From Granulicella pectinivorans (GTDB taxonomy: Bacteria; Acidobacteriota; Terriglobia; Terriglobales; Acidobacteriaceae), in contig NZ_FOZL01000002.1 in assembly GCF_900114625.1 (NCBI RefSeq), forward strand, positions 620,001 to 684,000: a stretch of DNA of 64,000 bases, in the 5' to 3' direction. Positions 53,529 to 62,927 of this stretch are shown here, piece by piece. Positions within the stretch are counted from its first letter, which is position 1. Every line of letters starts with the position of its first letter. Below the pieces are notes generated by a model, which worked only from the letters and a program-made list of their open reading frames with translations, made no database searches and was not told where the DNA came from. The translations under genes were made by a program, and so were the position numbers.

Positions 53529-54095
53529 GTGCCCTTACCTTCCGAGAGCACCGTCAACGGACTCTTTATCGCGCTGCTTTTCCTGGGCGTCGCGTGCCTG
53601 ATCCGCTCGGGCGGCGGCAGGTCTGGGCCACCGAAGAGACCGAAGTGGAGAGCCATCGGCAACTTGCTGACCGGTTGCGCTTTCCTTGAATTTGGCCTTT
53701 GCACTCTGCTCTTCGTGGCGATTTCGCCACGACATGAGGTGACGGGATCTATTAGCGACCTCTCGTTTCACTACGGCAAATACGTCTCCACGACCTTGAC
53801 GATAACTGGCGAAGGATTCCCTCCCCCCCGCCTCCGCATTGAGGGACAAACCCCTAAATCCATCGTCGAAAAGGAAAGGGCGACGGCCCGTTATGTGGAA
53901 TACGACCGTCACGTCACGGACTTGAAGATGCTTTCTGGCACCACATCTGGTTGGGCCTTCCACGATGCGGACGGCCCCTTCTTCTCCCTTTTCCTATCCC
54001 TCATTGGGGCCGGCTTTCTCTACGGCGCGCACCGAACCCAGAATGAGTTTGGGTTACGCTTCCGAGCAGGCGTGGAGACTGAGAACACGCAGTAA
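53529..54095 (+). CDS. Membrane protein of unknown function behind uppP
   Basis: A 188-residue protein starting with GTG immediately after the uppP stop (TAGGTG). Two N-terminal membrane helices (LFIALLFLGVACLI and LLTGCAFLEFGLCTLLFVAI) are followed by a soluble beta-rich domain (LSFHYGKYVSTTLTITGEG). A third helix ends the protein (FFSLFLSLIGAGFLYGA). No family is recognised. The direct junction suggests cotranscription with uppP. Codon use is slightly less biased than in uppP. Confidence 0.6.
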   Translation: MPLPSESTVNGLFIALLFLGVACLIRSGGGRSGPPKRPKWRAIGNLLTGCAFLEFGLCTLLFVAISPRHEVTGSISDLSFHYGKYVSTTLTITGEGFPPPRLRIEGQTPKSIVEKERATARYVEYDRHVTDLKMLSGTTSGWAFHDADGPFFSLFLSLIGAGFLYGAHRTQNEFGLRFRAGVETENTQ

Positions 54096-54114
54096 TGAGG
54101 CGAAGCAAAGCCGC

Positions 54115-54462
54115 TCACCCTCGCGTATACATCCAGGCCCACCAGATCATCGGCATCTGCATCGGCACCCTCACCCAAAGAGCCCAAACCGGAATTCCGG
54201 GAAATAGCTCCGGCCTCATCGCCATGTAGAAATTTGCCGGCCACACACAAACCAGCAGCGCCACCAGCCCCCAGGCCGCCGCCTGCCGCGTAACCGGAAC
54301 CAGCACCCCGACGCCACCCAGAATCTCCGCCACACCGCTGAGGTACACCATCATCCACGGAGCCGGCACCATCGGCGGCATGATCTTCACGTACATCCCG
54401 GGCTTCACGAAGTGAAGCATGCCCGCCAGAACAAACAGCACCCCGAACAGAATCCGCGCCAT
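54115..54462 (-). CDS. DoxX-family membrane protein
   Basis: A 115-residue protein with four helices; the signature region is LFVLAGMLHFVKPGMYVKIMPP, then YLSGVAEILGGVGVLVPVTR, then LLVCVWPANFYMAM. This is the DoxX-like group that often precedes oxidative-stress genes. It is the second DoxX-type protein in the window; the other is in the ArsR operon at 23.4 kb. No function is assigned. Confidence 0.85.
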   Translation of the reverse strand: MARILFGVLFVLAGMLHFVKPGMYVKIMPPMVPAPWMMVYLSGVAEILGGVGVLVPVTRQAAAWGLVALLVCVWPANFYMAMRPELFPGIPVWALWVRVPMQMPMIWWAWMYTRG

Positions 54463-54536
54463 AATCCTCCGTGCAACAAAAATCGGTGGCGAGCCCCAAG
54501 GCCCACCACCGACTTGCCCCTCTGACTATAGAGGAG

Positions 54537-55001
54537 TTACTTCGCGACCAGAGCATCCCGGTGCGACTTCACATAATCGTGAGACGTCAGGATATGACTC
54601 TGCTGCTCGGTCAGCAACTGCCGAACCGGCAGCGGAAGATCCTGCGAGAGCGCATCGGCGTACACCTTCTTCGCCGCATCCTCGCCCTGCTCCGCCGTCT
54701 CCAGAAGCTGGTGGTCGCTGAAACCAAGCTTCGCCTTCAGATCGCCCCAGGTCCGGTGCAGCGTGCCGCTGACGGTGCCTTCACTCTTGATGTCATGCAC
54801 GCCATCGCGATGGAGCTCATTTTCCAACTCACCGCGAAAGCTCGCGCGCTTCAGGCTCTCAGCCAGGAAGTATCGCTTCAACTGCTCATCCTTCACATGC
54901 TCACCGATGTGCGCGAAACCCAACTGGCCATCGTGCAACACGTCGATGACTTCCTTCAAAATCTTCTCTGATTCCTTCAACTTATTCGACGGATCCGACA
55001 T
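54537..55001 (-). CDS. PA2169-family four-helix-bundle protein (DUF2383)
   Basis: A 154-residue ferritin-like helical protein: LKESEKILKEVIDVLHDGQLGFAH is the characteristic N-terminal helix, then HVKDEQLKRYFLAESLKRAS and GTVSGTLHRTWGDLKAKLGF. The conserved acidic and His residues could bind a metal; the function is unknown. ATG 55001 is chosen because it opens the conserved MSDPSNKLKESEK. Its 5' leader on the minus strand contains the compact hairpin region at 55061-55184. Confidence 0.82.
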   Translation of the reverse strand: MSDPSNKLKESEKILKEVIDVLHDGQLGFAHIGEHVKDEQLKRYFLAESLKRASFRGELENELHRDGVHDIKSEGTVSGTLHRTWGDLKAKLGFSDHQLLETAEQGEDAAKKVYADALSQDLPLPVRQLLTEQQSHILTSHDYVKSHRDALVAK

Positions 55002-55060
55002 AGACAAGTCCCCATTTTCTCGCCCGAAGGCAGTCATTCAAAACCATAAAAGTAGGCTGA

Positions 55061-55184
55061 GGCAGGGTCCACCGGCTGCAGAGACCTTCTCCTTGGGCCG
55101 GTGGCAGGCGGGAGAAAGGTCGAAAATCCCGCTCCCCTGCCAGCCGTTCGATGCTAAGGTCCGCCGGGGGTCGTACACCGGCGG
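55061..55184. ncRNA. Candidate structured RNA (kissing-loop / pseudoknot)
   Basis: CCACCGGC at 55069-55076 pairs with GCCGGTGG at 55097-55104. GGCAGG-CGGGA at 55103-55113 pairs with TCCCG-CTCC-CCTGCC ending 55141. The loop of the first (GACCTTCTCC, 55083-55092) is complementary to GGAGAAAGGTC (55111-55121) between the second's arms, with one bulge. A further stem joins CCGCCGG at 55161-55167 and CCGGCGG at 55178-55184. It could be a leader of the DUF2383 gene (minus) or lie upstream of ftsK (plus). The class is unknown. Confidence 0.45.
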
Positions 55185-55339
55185 CAAGTGTGTACTGCAT
55201 ATCTAGATGCCCCCAAGGGCTGTGGGTTTGCATCCTGATTCCACGTTTATCTCTTTTGCCTTTTCTTCCCAATGGAACGTGATAATCGAATCTGCTCCGA
55301 TCTCCATCCATTCGGAGTCAGGGACCAGGAAAAGAGACT

Positions 55340-58159
55340 ATGAAGACACTCCGGCTCGACTCGACGCCAACCCGAAATCGTCGCCTTAACGAGATCCTCG
55401 GCCTCATCGTCCTGGTCGCGGCCATGCTCTTCCTCCTCGCATTGGTGAGCTACACCCCCTCCGACCCCTCCTTCAACACCGCCGGCGGATACGCGAGCGC
55501 CGCGGCAACGGGATCAGCCCGTCCTGCGCACAACTGGGCCGGGCTCTTCGGAGCCTACCTCTCCGACGCCTGCCTCCAGATCATCGGAGTCGCCGTCTTC
55601 CTCCTGCCGGTCCTGATGATGCGCCTCGGCATCTGCTGGATGCGTTCGAAGCCCGCGGGCTCTCCGCTCGCCAAGAACGTCGGCCTCGCCCTTTGGGTCT
55701 TCTTCGCTCCCGTCGCGATCGCCCTGATTCCCCACCATCTGCTCTGGCGTCATGCGCTTCCCCTTGAAGGCCTCACTGGACGCATCCTCGCCGACGGCAT
55801 GGTCCACTTCCTCAACCTGCCCGGCACCGCCATCGTCACCACCCTCATGGTCGCGGTCTCGCTCTACCTCGCAACGACCTTTACCTTCTCCACTGCGCGG
55901 CAGTGGCTCTTCACCCACTTCTCCTTTATCGAAGGCCTGCGCGAGCGCTACGAAGCATGGCGTCAGCACAAGTCCAGCCGCCAGGCCCTCGACGCCGAGC
56001 TGAACGGCTTCGAGAGCAAGCGCGAAGTCGCCGCCCGCAAGCTCCGCGAGCAGAACCTCCGCGACTATCCGGACGGCCTGCCCTCCGACAAAGAGGTCCC
56101 CACCGCATCCCTTCAGGTTGCGCCTGAGCCGACCACCCTCCTCGGCGGTCTCTTTGGCTGGTGGAAGCGCCGCAAACGCAAGAGCGAAGAGCCCGTCCCC
56201 GCCGAAAGCGACCAGCCCTACCAGCCCGAGCCCGTCTCGCTCTTCCAGCAGATGCGCCGCACCAACGTGGACGCTCCGCCCGTCACCGCCCTCGGCACCG
56301 CCGCAGCCGCTGCCGCGCCGTATGCCGAAGCCCTCTTCGCCGCCGCCGCACCCCTTCCGCGCCCCGAGCCGGCCGACTTCCCCGAGACCTTTCACGAGGG
56401 TGGACGCGACGTCTTTGCAGCAAAGCCCACAACGCGCGAACCCTCTCCGCGCGAACCCGAGGACGACGACTTCTTCGCCAACGCCCGCCCTCTGCCCCTG
56501 GCCGGCATGGCTCCCCTACCCACGCCACCCGCCGCACCGCGCGCCACCGCGGCCGCCGGCCCGACGCTCCTGCCAAAGCGCGCTCCCGCCCCTGCTCCTC
56601 TACCGCCCCCGCCAGCCGCCGCCCCCCAGAGCATCTCCTTTGGCCGCCGCGCCGACGCCGACATCAAGTCCGTCGCCATCACACCCAAGTCCATTCGCGG
56701 CTACAAGCTGCCGCCGTCGTCCCTGCTCTACCGCTCGGAAGAACAGGCCATCGTCCGCGAAGAAGAGCTCCGCGACGAGGCCCGCGTGCTCGTTGAAAAG
56801 TGCGCCGAGTTCGGCGTCGATGGCACCGTCACGCAGATCAACCCCGGCCCGGTCGTCACCACCTTCGAGTTCCGCCCCGACGCCGGGGTGAAGTACGCCC
56901 GCGTCACCGGCCTGGCCGACGACCTCTGCCTCGCCATGGCCGCCGAGTCCATCCTCATCGAGCGCATGGCCGGCAAGTCCACCGTAGGCATCCAGATCCC
57001 GAACCACAACCGCGAGACCATCTGGCTGCGCGACGTCGTCGAGTGCGAGTCGTTCGCGCAAAGCAAGTCCAAACTCGCCATCGCTCTCGGAAAAGACATC
57101 AACGGAGCCATCGTCACCGCCGATCTCGCCGCCATGCCCCACGTCCTCATCGCCGGTTCCACCGGCTCGGGTAAGTCCGTCGCGATCAACGCCATGATCA
57201 TGAGCGTCCTCTACAAGAGCACGCCCGAACAAGTCCGCATGATCCTCGTCGACCCCAAGCGCGTCGAGCTCGGCATGTACGAGGGCATCCCCCACCTCTT
57301 CACCCCCATCATCACCGAGGCCAAGCTCGCGGCGAACGCCCTCCGCAACGCGGTCCGCGAGATGGAGCGCCGCCTCAAGCTCCTCGCCGCCAACCACGTC
57401 CGCAACATCGACCAGTTCAACAAGCTCTTCGCCTCCGGCTCCGAGTACCTCTTCGAGGACGTCAACCAGGAGCCCTTGCCCTACATCATGATCGTCATCG
57501 ACGAGCTCGCCGACCTCATGATGCTCGACCGCTCCAACGTCGAAGAGTCCATCACCCGCCTCGCCCAGATGGCCCGCGCCGTCGGCATCCACCTCGTCCT
57601 CGCCACGCAGCGCCCCTCGGTCGACGTCATCACCGGTCTCATCAAGGCCAACGTTCCCACCCGCATGTCCTTCCGCCTCGCCACCAAGGTCGACTCGCGC
57701 ACCATCATCGACTCGAACGGCGCCGAGAGCCTGCTGGGCCGCGGCGACATGCTCTTCCTCCCCCCCGGCACCAGCCGTCTCCAGCGCGTCCACGCCCCCT
57801 TCGTCACTGAGAAGGAGATCGCCGCCGTTACCGAGTTCTGGCGCGCCCAGGGCGAGGCGGAATACGTCGAAGGCTTCCTCGAAGGCCCCAAGGACGAGAA
57901 GGGCGACCACGACGGCTCCGAGCCCTCGGCCGACGACAACGACCCCATGTACGACGACGCCGTCCGCCTCGTCTTCGAGTTCTCCAAGGCCTCAACCAGC
58001 CTTCTCCAGCGCCGCCTGCGCATCGGCTACGGCCGCGCCGCCCACCTCATCGACCTCATGGAGCGCGACGGCCTCGTAGGCCCCGCCGACGGCTCCAAGC
58101 CCCGCGAGATCCTGAAGTCCGGCAACTGGATCAGCGAAGTCGAGTCCGCCCTCCGCTAG
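55340..58159 (+). CDS. ftsK: DNA translocase FtsK/SpoIIIE
   Basis: A 939-residue translocase that moves chromosome dimers at the division septum. Four N-terminal membrane helices (LIVLVAAMLFLLALVSY, IIGVAVFLLPVLMM, ALWVFFAPVAIALI, TTLMVAVSLYLATT) are followed by a long Pro/Ala-rich linker at about residues 220-440. The RecA-like motor has Walker A GSTGSGKS at 606-613 and MIVIDELADLMM as Walker B. The C-terminal gamma winged-helix domain is ASTSLLQRRLRIGYGRAAHLID. ATG 55340 is preceded by AGGAAAAGAGA. TTGCCT and GATAAT near 55256-55286 might be a promoter. Confidence 0.96.
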   Translation: MKTLRLDSTPTRNRRLNEILGLIVLVAAMLFLLALVSYTPSDPSFNTAGGYASAAATGSARPAHNWAGLFGAYLSDACLQIIGVAVFLLPVLMMRLGICWMRSKPAGSPLAKNVGLALWVFFAPVAIALIPHHLLWRHALPLEGLTGRILADGMVHFLNLPGTAIVTTLMVAVSLYLATTFTFSTARQWLFTHFSFIEGLRERYEAWRQHKSSRQALDAELNGFESKREVAARKLREQNLRDYPDGLPSDKEVPTASLQVAPEPTTLLGGLFGWWKRRKRKSEEPVPAESDQPYQPEPVSLFQQMRRTNVDAPPVTALGTAAAAAAPYAEALFAAAAPLPRPEPADFPETFHEGGRDVFAAKPTTREPSPREPEDDDFFANARPLPLAGMAPLPTPPAAPRATAAAGPTLLPKRAPAPAPLPPPPAAAPQSISFGRRADADIKSVAITPKSIRGYKLPPSSLLYRSEEQAIVREEELRDEARVLVEKCAEFGVDGTVTQINPGPVVTTFEFRPDAGVKYARVTGLADDLCLAMAAESILIERMAGKSTVGIQIPNHNRETIWLRDVVECESFAQSKSKLAIALGKDINGAIVTADLAAMPHVLIAGSTGSGKSVAINAMIMSVLYKSTPEQVRMILVDPKRVELGMYEGIPHLFTPIITEAKLAANALRNAVREMERRLKLLAANHVRNIDQFNKLFASGSEYLFEDVNQEPLPYIMIVIDELADLMMLDRSNVEESITRLAQMARAVGIHLVLATQRPSVDVITGLIKANVPTRMSFRLATKVDSRTIIDSNGAESLLGRGDMLFLPPGTSRLQRVHAPFVTEKEIAAVTEFWRAQGEAEYVEGFLEGPKDEKGDHDGSEPSADDNDPMYDDAVRLVFEFSKASTSLLQRRLRIGYGRAAHLIDLMERDGLVGPADGSKPREILKSGNWISEVESALR

Positions 58160-58180
58160 AACCGCCACAACGCCGGGCGC

Positions 58181-58206
58181 CCCTGGTCTCTCGTCTGAGA
58201 CCAGGG
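58181..58206. repeat. Short palindromic repeat, divergent copy D
   Basis: CCCTGGTCTC at 58181-58190 pairs with GAGACCAGGG at 58197-58206 around TCGTCT. On the minus strand it continues GAGACCAGGGGCGCCCGGC, similar to the GAGATGTGGGGCACCCGG of copies A-C, but in the opposite orientation. It follows the ftsK stop by 22 bases. Confidence 0.5.
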
Positions 58207-58216
58207 CACACGCGGC

Positions 58217-58552
58217 TTGCTCCCGATCGGCCGGTTCCCCGCGTTGCCCGTCAACGATGCAACCGGACTGACCGGCGTCTACGACATCACGCTCCACTTC
58301 CGCCCTGAGGAGACCACCAGCGACGAGAGCGCCCATGCCCCGTCCGTCTTCTCCGCCCTGCAGGAACAATTGGGACTGAAGCTGCTACCAAGTAAAGGGC
58401 CCGTGGAAACACTCACCGTAGAAGCAGCCCGGAGACCAGAAGCGGACGAAACCCGCCCCGCAACCTGCCCGTTCGCAACAAACCTACCGCTCTCTCACAG
58501 CGCAGGGCGCGATCCCTCACGGCCGATTGCGTCCCGCACGCGAATCCGATAG
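58217..58552 (+). pseudogene. Remnant of a TIGR03435 (DUF3738) protein
   Basis: The frame carries VNDATGLTGVYDITLHF and VFSALQEQLGLKLLPSKGPV, then ETLTVEAARRPEADE, which match the C-terminus of the acidobacterial TIGR03435 family (KTGLTGxYDFTLxW ... LFTALQEQLGLKLxxxKGPVE). About 200 upstream residues of such proteins are missing; the fragment starts within the palindrome behind ftsK. The tail after ADETRP is not homologous. There is no ribosome-binding site. Probably a relic left by a deletion. Confidence 0.75.
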
Positions 58553-58659
58553 CGTTGTCCCATTACCAAAATTCAAAAAATCTCCGCCACAGCACACCGT
58601 GCTGCTCGAACAAGTCACTCCTGTTAACCAGATTTCTTCTTTCGAAAGCGAGAACCTCC

Positions 58660-60318
58660 ATGTATCTGCTCCGCTTCAGGCAGGCAGCCGTTGCCGCCAC
58701 GGCCCTTCTGCTCCTCTCGTCCGCGCCCGCGCAGGAGACTGCTGGGGACAAAGTCGATGTGGCTACCCTCGCACAGATCAAGCACGAGGCCTTTCAGGAC
58801 TCCCACGTCATGGAAAACCTCTTCTACATGTCCGAGGTCTACGGCCCGCGCGTCAACAACAGCCGCAACCACCGCGCCGCCGCCGAGTGGGCCATGAAGC
58901 AGATGAAGGAGTGGGGTCTCCAGAACGTGCATCTCGAAAAATGGCCGTTCGGCTATGGATGGCAGATCAAGAAGTTCTACGGTGCCATGGAGACTCCGGC
59001 CTATGCCGCGTTCAGCGGTTTCCCGCTGGCATGGACACCCGGAACCAACGGCCCCATCACTGCCGACGCGATGTGGGCACCCATCCACTCCAGGGAAGAC
59101 TTCGCCAAGTATCATGGCAAGCTCAAGGGCAAGATCGTACTGATCTTCGACCCCGCTCCCCTGACCCTCCATACCAAGGCCGACGCACAGCCCTCCCCCA
59201 CCGATGAGGAGATCCTCGCACGCGGCCCACGCGGTGGCGGAGAAGGTGGTCGCCGCCCAGCCGCCGTTCCCGGTTCGCCCGAAGCCAATCGCGACCCCAG
59301 CGGACGCGGTCGCCCCGGCGAAGGCACCTGGGAGTTCACCCCCACGTCGCAGGCTCTCTCCGGCAACCGGGCTCTGCGCAACGAGCTCAATGCCTTCCTG
59401 AAGGAAGAAGCTCCAGCCGTAGTGCTGACGCCCGGCTACAACGGCGACGGCGGCACCATCTTCTCTACCTACGGCGGCTCCGAGAACCCCAAGGACCCCA
59501 TTCCGCCTCCGATGGTCGCCATCGCAGCCGAGCAGTACAACCGCATGGTCCGCCTGCTGCAGCACAACATCACGCCCAAAGTCACCTTCGACGTCCAGGT
59601 GGAGTACCAGAAGGAAGACCAGAACGCCTTCAACGTCATCGGGGAGATTCCGGGAACCACGAAGAAAGATGAGATCGTCATGCTCGGCGGCCACTTCGAT
59701 AGCTGGCAGGGCGGCACCGGAGCCACCGACAACGGCACCGGATCCTCGGTCGCCATGGAGGCCGTGCGCATTCTCACCACGCTGCACAAGCCCATGGCCC
59801 GCACCGTCCGGATTGCCCTGTGGGGCGGCGAAGAGGAAGGTGTCTTCGGATCCACCGCCTACGTGCAGCAGCACTTCGCCCCGCGCGACACCATGAAGAA
59901 GACCCCGGAGTACGACAAGCTCGATGTGTACTTCAACGACGACGGCGGCTCGGGCAGATTCCGCGGCGTATCGGCCGGAGGCAGCCCGCAGACGGCGGCG
60001 ATCTTCAAGTCCTGGATCGAGCCGATCAAGGACCAGCACATCGTCGCGGTCTCGGGAGCGGAGTTCAGACCCACCCTCTCGCCCGGCGGCACCGATTCGA
60101 CCGCCTTCTCGTGGATCGGCCTCAACGGCATCGGTTTCATGCAGGATAGCCTCGAGTACGGTACCCGTACCCACCACTCCAACGCCGACACCTACGATCG
60201 CGTGCAGAAGGACGACGTGATGCAGGGTGCCATGATCGAAGCATGGTTCACCTACAACGCGGCCACACGTCCCGACATGCTGCCGCGCATTCCCACCCCG
60301 GAGCCTCTGACGAAGTAA
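58660..60318 (+). CDS. Secreted M28-family zinc peptidase
   Basis: A 552-residue exported peptidase. The signal peptide includes AAVAATALLLLSSAPAQE. Zinc-binding residues are visible in GGHFDSWQGGTGATDNGTGS (His and bridging Asp), ALWGGEEEGVFGS (catalytic Glu-Glu) and in YFNDDGG and THHSNADTYD. A PA-like insertion is rich in Gly/Pro (ARGPRGGGEGGRRPAA). It resembles carboxypeptidase Q/aminopeptidase groups. ATG 58660 begins the signal peptide. The upstream frame is open but not homologous. Confidence 0.92.
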   Translation: MYLLRFRQAAVAATALLLLSSAPAQETAGDKVDVATLAQIKHEAFQDSHVMENLFYMSEVYGPRVNNSRNHRAAAEWAMKQMKEWGLQNVHLEKWPFGYGWQIKKFYGAMETPAYAAFSGFPLAWTPGTNGPITADAMWAPIHSREDFAKYHGKLKGKIVLIFDPAPLTLHTKADAQPSPTDEEILARGPRGGGEGGRRPAAVPGSPEANRDPSGRGRPGEGTWEFTPTSQALSGNRALRNELNAFLKEEAPAVVLTPGYNGDGGTIFSTYGGSENPKDPIPPPMVAIAAEQYNRMVRLLQHNITPKVTFDVQVEYQKEDQNAFNVIGEIPGTTKKDEIVMLGGHFDSWQGGTGATDNGTGSSVAMEAVRILTTLHKPMARTVRIALWGGEEEGVFGSTAYVQQHFAPRDTMKKTPEYDKLDVYFNDDGGSGRFRGVSAGGSPQTAAIFKSWIEPIKDQHIVAVSGAEFRPTLSPGGTDSTAFSWIGLNGIGFMQDSLEYGTRTHHSNADTYDRVQKDDVMQGAMIEAWFTYNAATRPDMLPRIPTPEPLTK

Positions 60319-60341
60319 CTGACACGGACGAAACGACGCAA

Positions 60342-60369
60342 GGGTGAGGCCTCGAAGCCTCACCCTTTT
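60342..60369 (+). terminator. Terminator after the M28 peptidase
   Basis: GGGTGAGGC at 60342-60350 pairs with GCCTCACCC at 60357-60365 around CTCGAA, followed by TTTT. Confidence 0.93.
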
Positions 60370-60447
60370 GTCATGGCATCATGGCATCCACTCCTTCGCG
60401 CGTCCCGCAATAACCTTCCCGTCATGCATCCCGGCTATGCTGTTGCG

Positions 60448-61530
60448 ATGGAAAACTCCTTCGCGCAGAGTCCTCTCTCCCGCCGCCGCTTTCTCCGCCA
60501 GAGCTTCGCCTGGAGCGCCCTCGCCTCCATGCCCTCACTCCAGGCTCTTGCGGCTGCGCCCGTCGATCCTCACGCGGCCCACGCCCTCATCCTCGGCGAC
60601 TGGGGCTACCTCGACAAGCCCGGCTCCGATGCCGCCGCGTTCGGCCACGGCTTCGCGGCCCAGGGCATGGTCGCCCGCGGCATGCGCCACTACGCCCAGA
60701 CCGCCAACCTCCGCCCCGACGCCCTCTTCGCCCTGGGCGACAACTGGTACGGCGACCTCCCCGGCGGTGCCCAATGCCCCCGCTGGACGGAGCAGTTCGA
60801 AAAGCTCTACCCCGCCGAAACCTTCCCCGGCCCCGTCTACTCCATGCTCGGCAATCACGACTACCAGGTCATGCCCGCCGACACCAACAAGGTCCAGGCC
60901 GAGCTCGAATACGCGCGCACCGGCAAAGGACTCGACGGCAAACCCACCCGCTGGACCCTCCCCGACCGCTGGTACACCTTCGACTTCCCCGCCCACAAGC
61001 CGCTGATCCACTTCATCGTCCTCGACAGCAACATGCCCCGCCCCGACGGCACCTGGCAGCACGGCCACGACTTCACCCTCAAGCCCGAAGAGCAGGCCGA
61101 GCAGCTCCGCTGGTTCGAGGCCCAGCTCCAGAAGCCCCGCACCACACCCTTCCTCGGCGTCCTCGGCCATCACCCCATCTACTCCAACGGACCCCACGGC
61201 GACCACCCCGTCCTCATCCGCGATTGGGATCCCCTCTTCCGCAAGTACAAGGTTGACCTCTACATGGCCGGCCACGACCACGACCTCCAGCACCTTGAGC
61301 TCGACGGCCACCCCACCACCCACTTCCTCTCCGGCGGCGGCGGAGCTGACCTTTACGTTCTCAAGGTCGACGGCCTCGACCGCGGCCCGTACGCCCAGCA
61401 GGTCCACGGCTTCAGTCACCTCTCCGTAACCCCCAAGGCCCTCGAACTCCGCCACCTCGACGCCGACGGCCGCCTCCTCTACGGCATCACCCGCAACACC
61501 GCAGGTGTCGTCAAGCCGCTTGGAGCCTGA
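60448..61530 (+). CDS. Tat-exported metallophosphoesterase
   Basis: A 360-residue calcineurin-like phosphatase. The N-terminus carries a twin-arginine-type signal (LSRRRFLRQSFAWSALASM) from ATG 60448. Metal motifs are ILGDWGY (D-x-G-like), ALGDNWY (GDxx), MLGNHDYQ (GNHD), GHHPIYS and AGHDHDLQH (GHxH), so all elements are present. It is probably a periplasmic acid phosphatase of the purple-acid type. ATG 60424 would give a longer leader that does not improve the signal. Confidence 0.88.
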   Translation: MENSFAQSPLSRRRFLRQSFAWSALASMPSLQALAAAPVDPHAAHALILGDWGYLDKPGSDAAAFGHGFAAQGMVARGMRHYAQTANLRPDALFALGDNWYGDLPGGAQCPRWTEQFEKLYPAETFPGPVYSMLGNHDYQVMPADTNKVQAELEYARTGKGLDGKPTRWTLPDRWYTFDFPAHKPLIHFIVLDSNMPRPDGTWQHGHDFTLKPEEQAEQLRWFEAQLQKPRTTPFLGVLGHHPIYSNGPHGDHPVLIRDWDPLFRKYKVDLYMAGHDHDLQHLELDGHPTTHFLSGGGGADLYVLKVDGLDRGPYAQQVHGFSHLSVTPKALELRHLDADGRLLYGITRNTAGVVKPLGA

Positions 61531-61631
61531 AAAGTCGAAAAACGGAAACGCACGGCAGATGCCAAACTCCGGCAAATCCAGCGTTAAAGGCCTATTACGG
61601 AATACTTTAGATCGATAAACGGGGGGAGTGC

Positions 61632-62855
61632 TTACCATCTCCCCCGCTGCGCATACCGGATTCCCAGCGTCCCCACCACCCCGATCATCAGCACCAGCCC
61701 CATCCAAAGCCACTCCCCGTTCCGCGCCCAGAACGGTCTCTCATCCACCAGCGTCCGAAACTGCGGATTCGGCCGCTCCAGCCCAAACCGCGCCTTCAGA
61801 GGATGCTCCGCAGGCACAAAGCTCTGCGCATATCCATAGCTCGGACCCGGCAGATCCCCCCCATACAGCAGCATCGGAGCGCCCCCAAACGCGTCGAAAC
61901 AAAGCTCTCTCCGCCGCATCTCCATCTGAATCGACGCGATCGGCAGGATCGCCTGATCGCCATTCTCCACCGCCACCTCCACCGTCGCATCCCCCTGAAG
62001 GTTCGCCCCCAGAGCCGCCGGAAAGCTCATCGCATCCAGCTTCCGCTCGCCCTTCGACACCCGGGCAATCTCCCCTTCGATCGTCTCCGTCGCGCTTCCC
62101 GTCGCGTCCGAGCGGGCCGTCACCCGCACATGCCGGCTGAAGCTCTCCCTCAACCCCGCATCCATCACCACCACGATCCGCTCCACCGGAACCCGTGCCG
62201 GCAGCCGGAACACCGCCACCGAGTCCGTCCCACGCTTCGTGAGCGCAACGCTCTTCGCCACCGTCGTATAGACCGTCTGCGCCTCGCGGCTTGGCGGAAT
62301 CTCCGCGCCCAGCACCGAAGGCATCGCCCCCGCCGTCGTCAGCACCACATGCAGATATCGAAACTGGCTCTCCGCCAGCGAGATCGTCGTCTGCCGCGAT
62401 AGCCGCTCCGCCGTCATATCGAAGAGCGTGTACGACCCCAGCTCCCGACCCTCCGTATCCGGCGTATTCGCCCCCCAAACCTTCGCCGCAACGGTATAGT
62501 CCTTCCCGCCCAGCTCCAGCCGCACCTCGGTATAAGGACGATCCGGCATCTCCAGGTCGAAGGCCACCCCTCCCTCCACCCGCCGCAAATGCAACACCGT
62601 CGCGCGATCATCCTCCTCCTGCGCCGCCTGGCTCAGCGTGATGGCATAAGGAATCTCGCGCCCCGCGGCAAACAGCCTCAGGTCGCGCAGCGAGGGCGCG
62701 GCATGCGAAAAGATGGCGGGATCGATGACCGCGCAGGCCTGTCCGCTGGCCTGTCCACTGCTTTGGACCAGCACCGGACGCTCATGACGCAGCGATTCCG
62801 GAACCGTCGGGTCGCTCATCGTCTGCCACAGAAGAAGCGACAGCAGAAGCATCAT
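61632..62855 (-). CDS. DUF3999-like envelope protein
   Basis: A 407-residue protein with a signal-like N-terminus (MMLLLSLLLWQTM) and a C-terminal membrane helix (WLWMGLVLMIGVVGTLGIRYA). The large extracytoplasmic domain is beta-rich: LRDLRLFAAGREIPYAITL near the start fits DUF3999, which occurs with inner-membrane proteins of the DUF2339 group in other bacteria. ATG 62855 has GGGAG about 8 bases upstream; the frame extends to 62873 with a weaker GTG. It is divergent from the receiver-HPt gene. Confidence 0.7.
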   Translation of the reverse strand: MMLLLSLLLWQTMSDPTVPESLRHERPVLVQSSGQASGQACAVIDPAIFSHAAPSLRDLRLFAAGREIPYAITLSQAAQEEDDRATVLHLRRVEGGVAFDLEMPDRPYTEVRLELGGKDYTVAAKVWGANTPDTEGRELGSYTLFDMTAERLSRQTTISLAESQFRYLHVVLTTAGAMPSVLGAEIPPSREAQTVYTTVAKSVALTKRGTDSVAVFRLPARVPVERIVVVMDAGLRESFSRHVRVTARSDATGSATETIEGEIARVSKGERKLDAMSFPAALGANLQGDATVEVAVENGDQAILPIASIQMEMRRRELCFDAFGGAPMLLYGGDLPGPSYGYAQSFVPAEHPLKARFGLERPNPQFRTLVDERPFWARNGEWLWMGLVLMIGVVGTLGIRYAQRGRW

Positions 62856-62927
62856 CCCGTCGTCTCCCGGCACACAACCATCATGGGCAATACTCTATCG
62901 TCTTTACACCCTGATAGTCTGGGGCCT

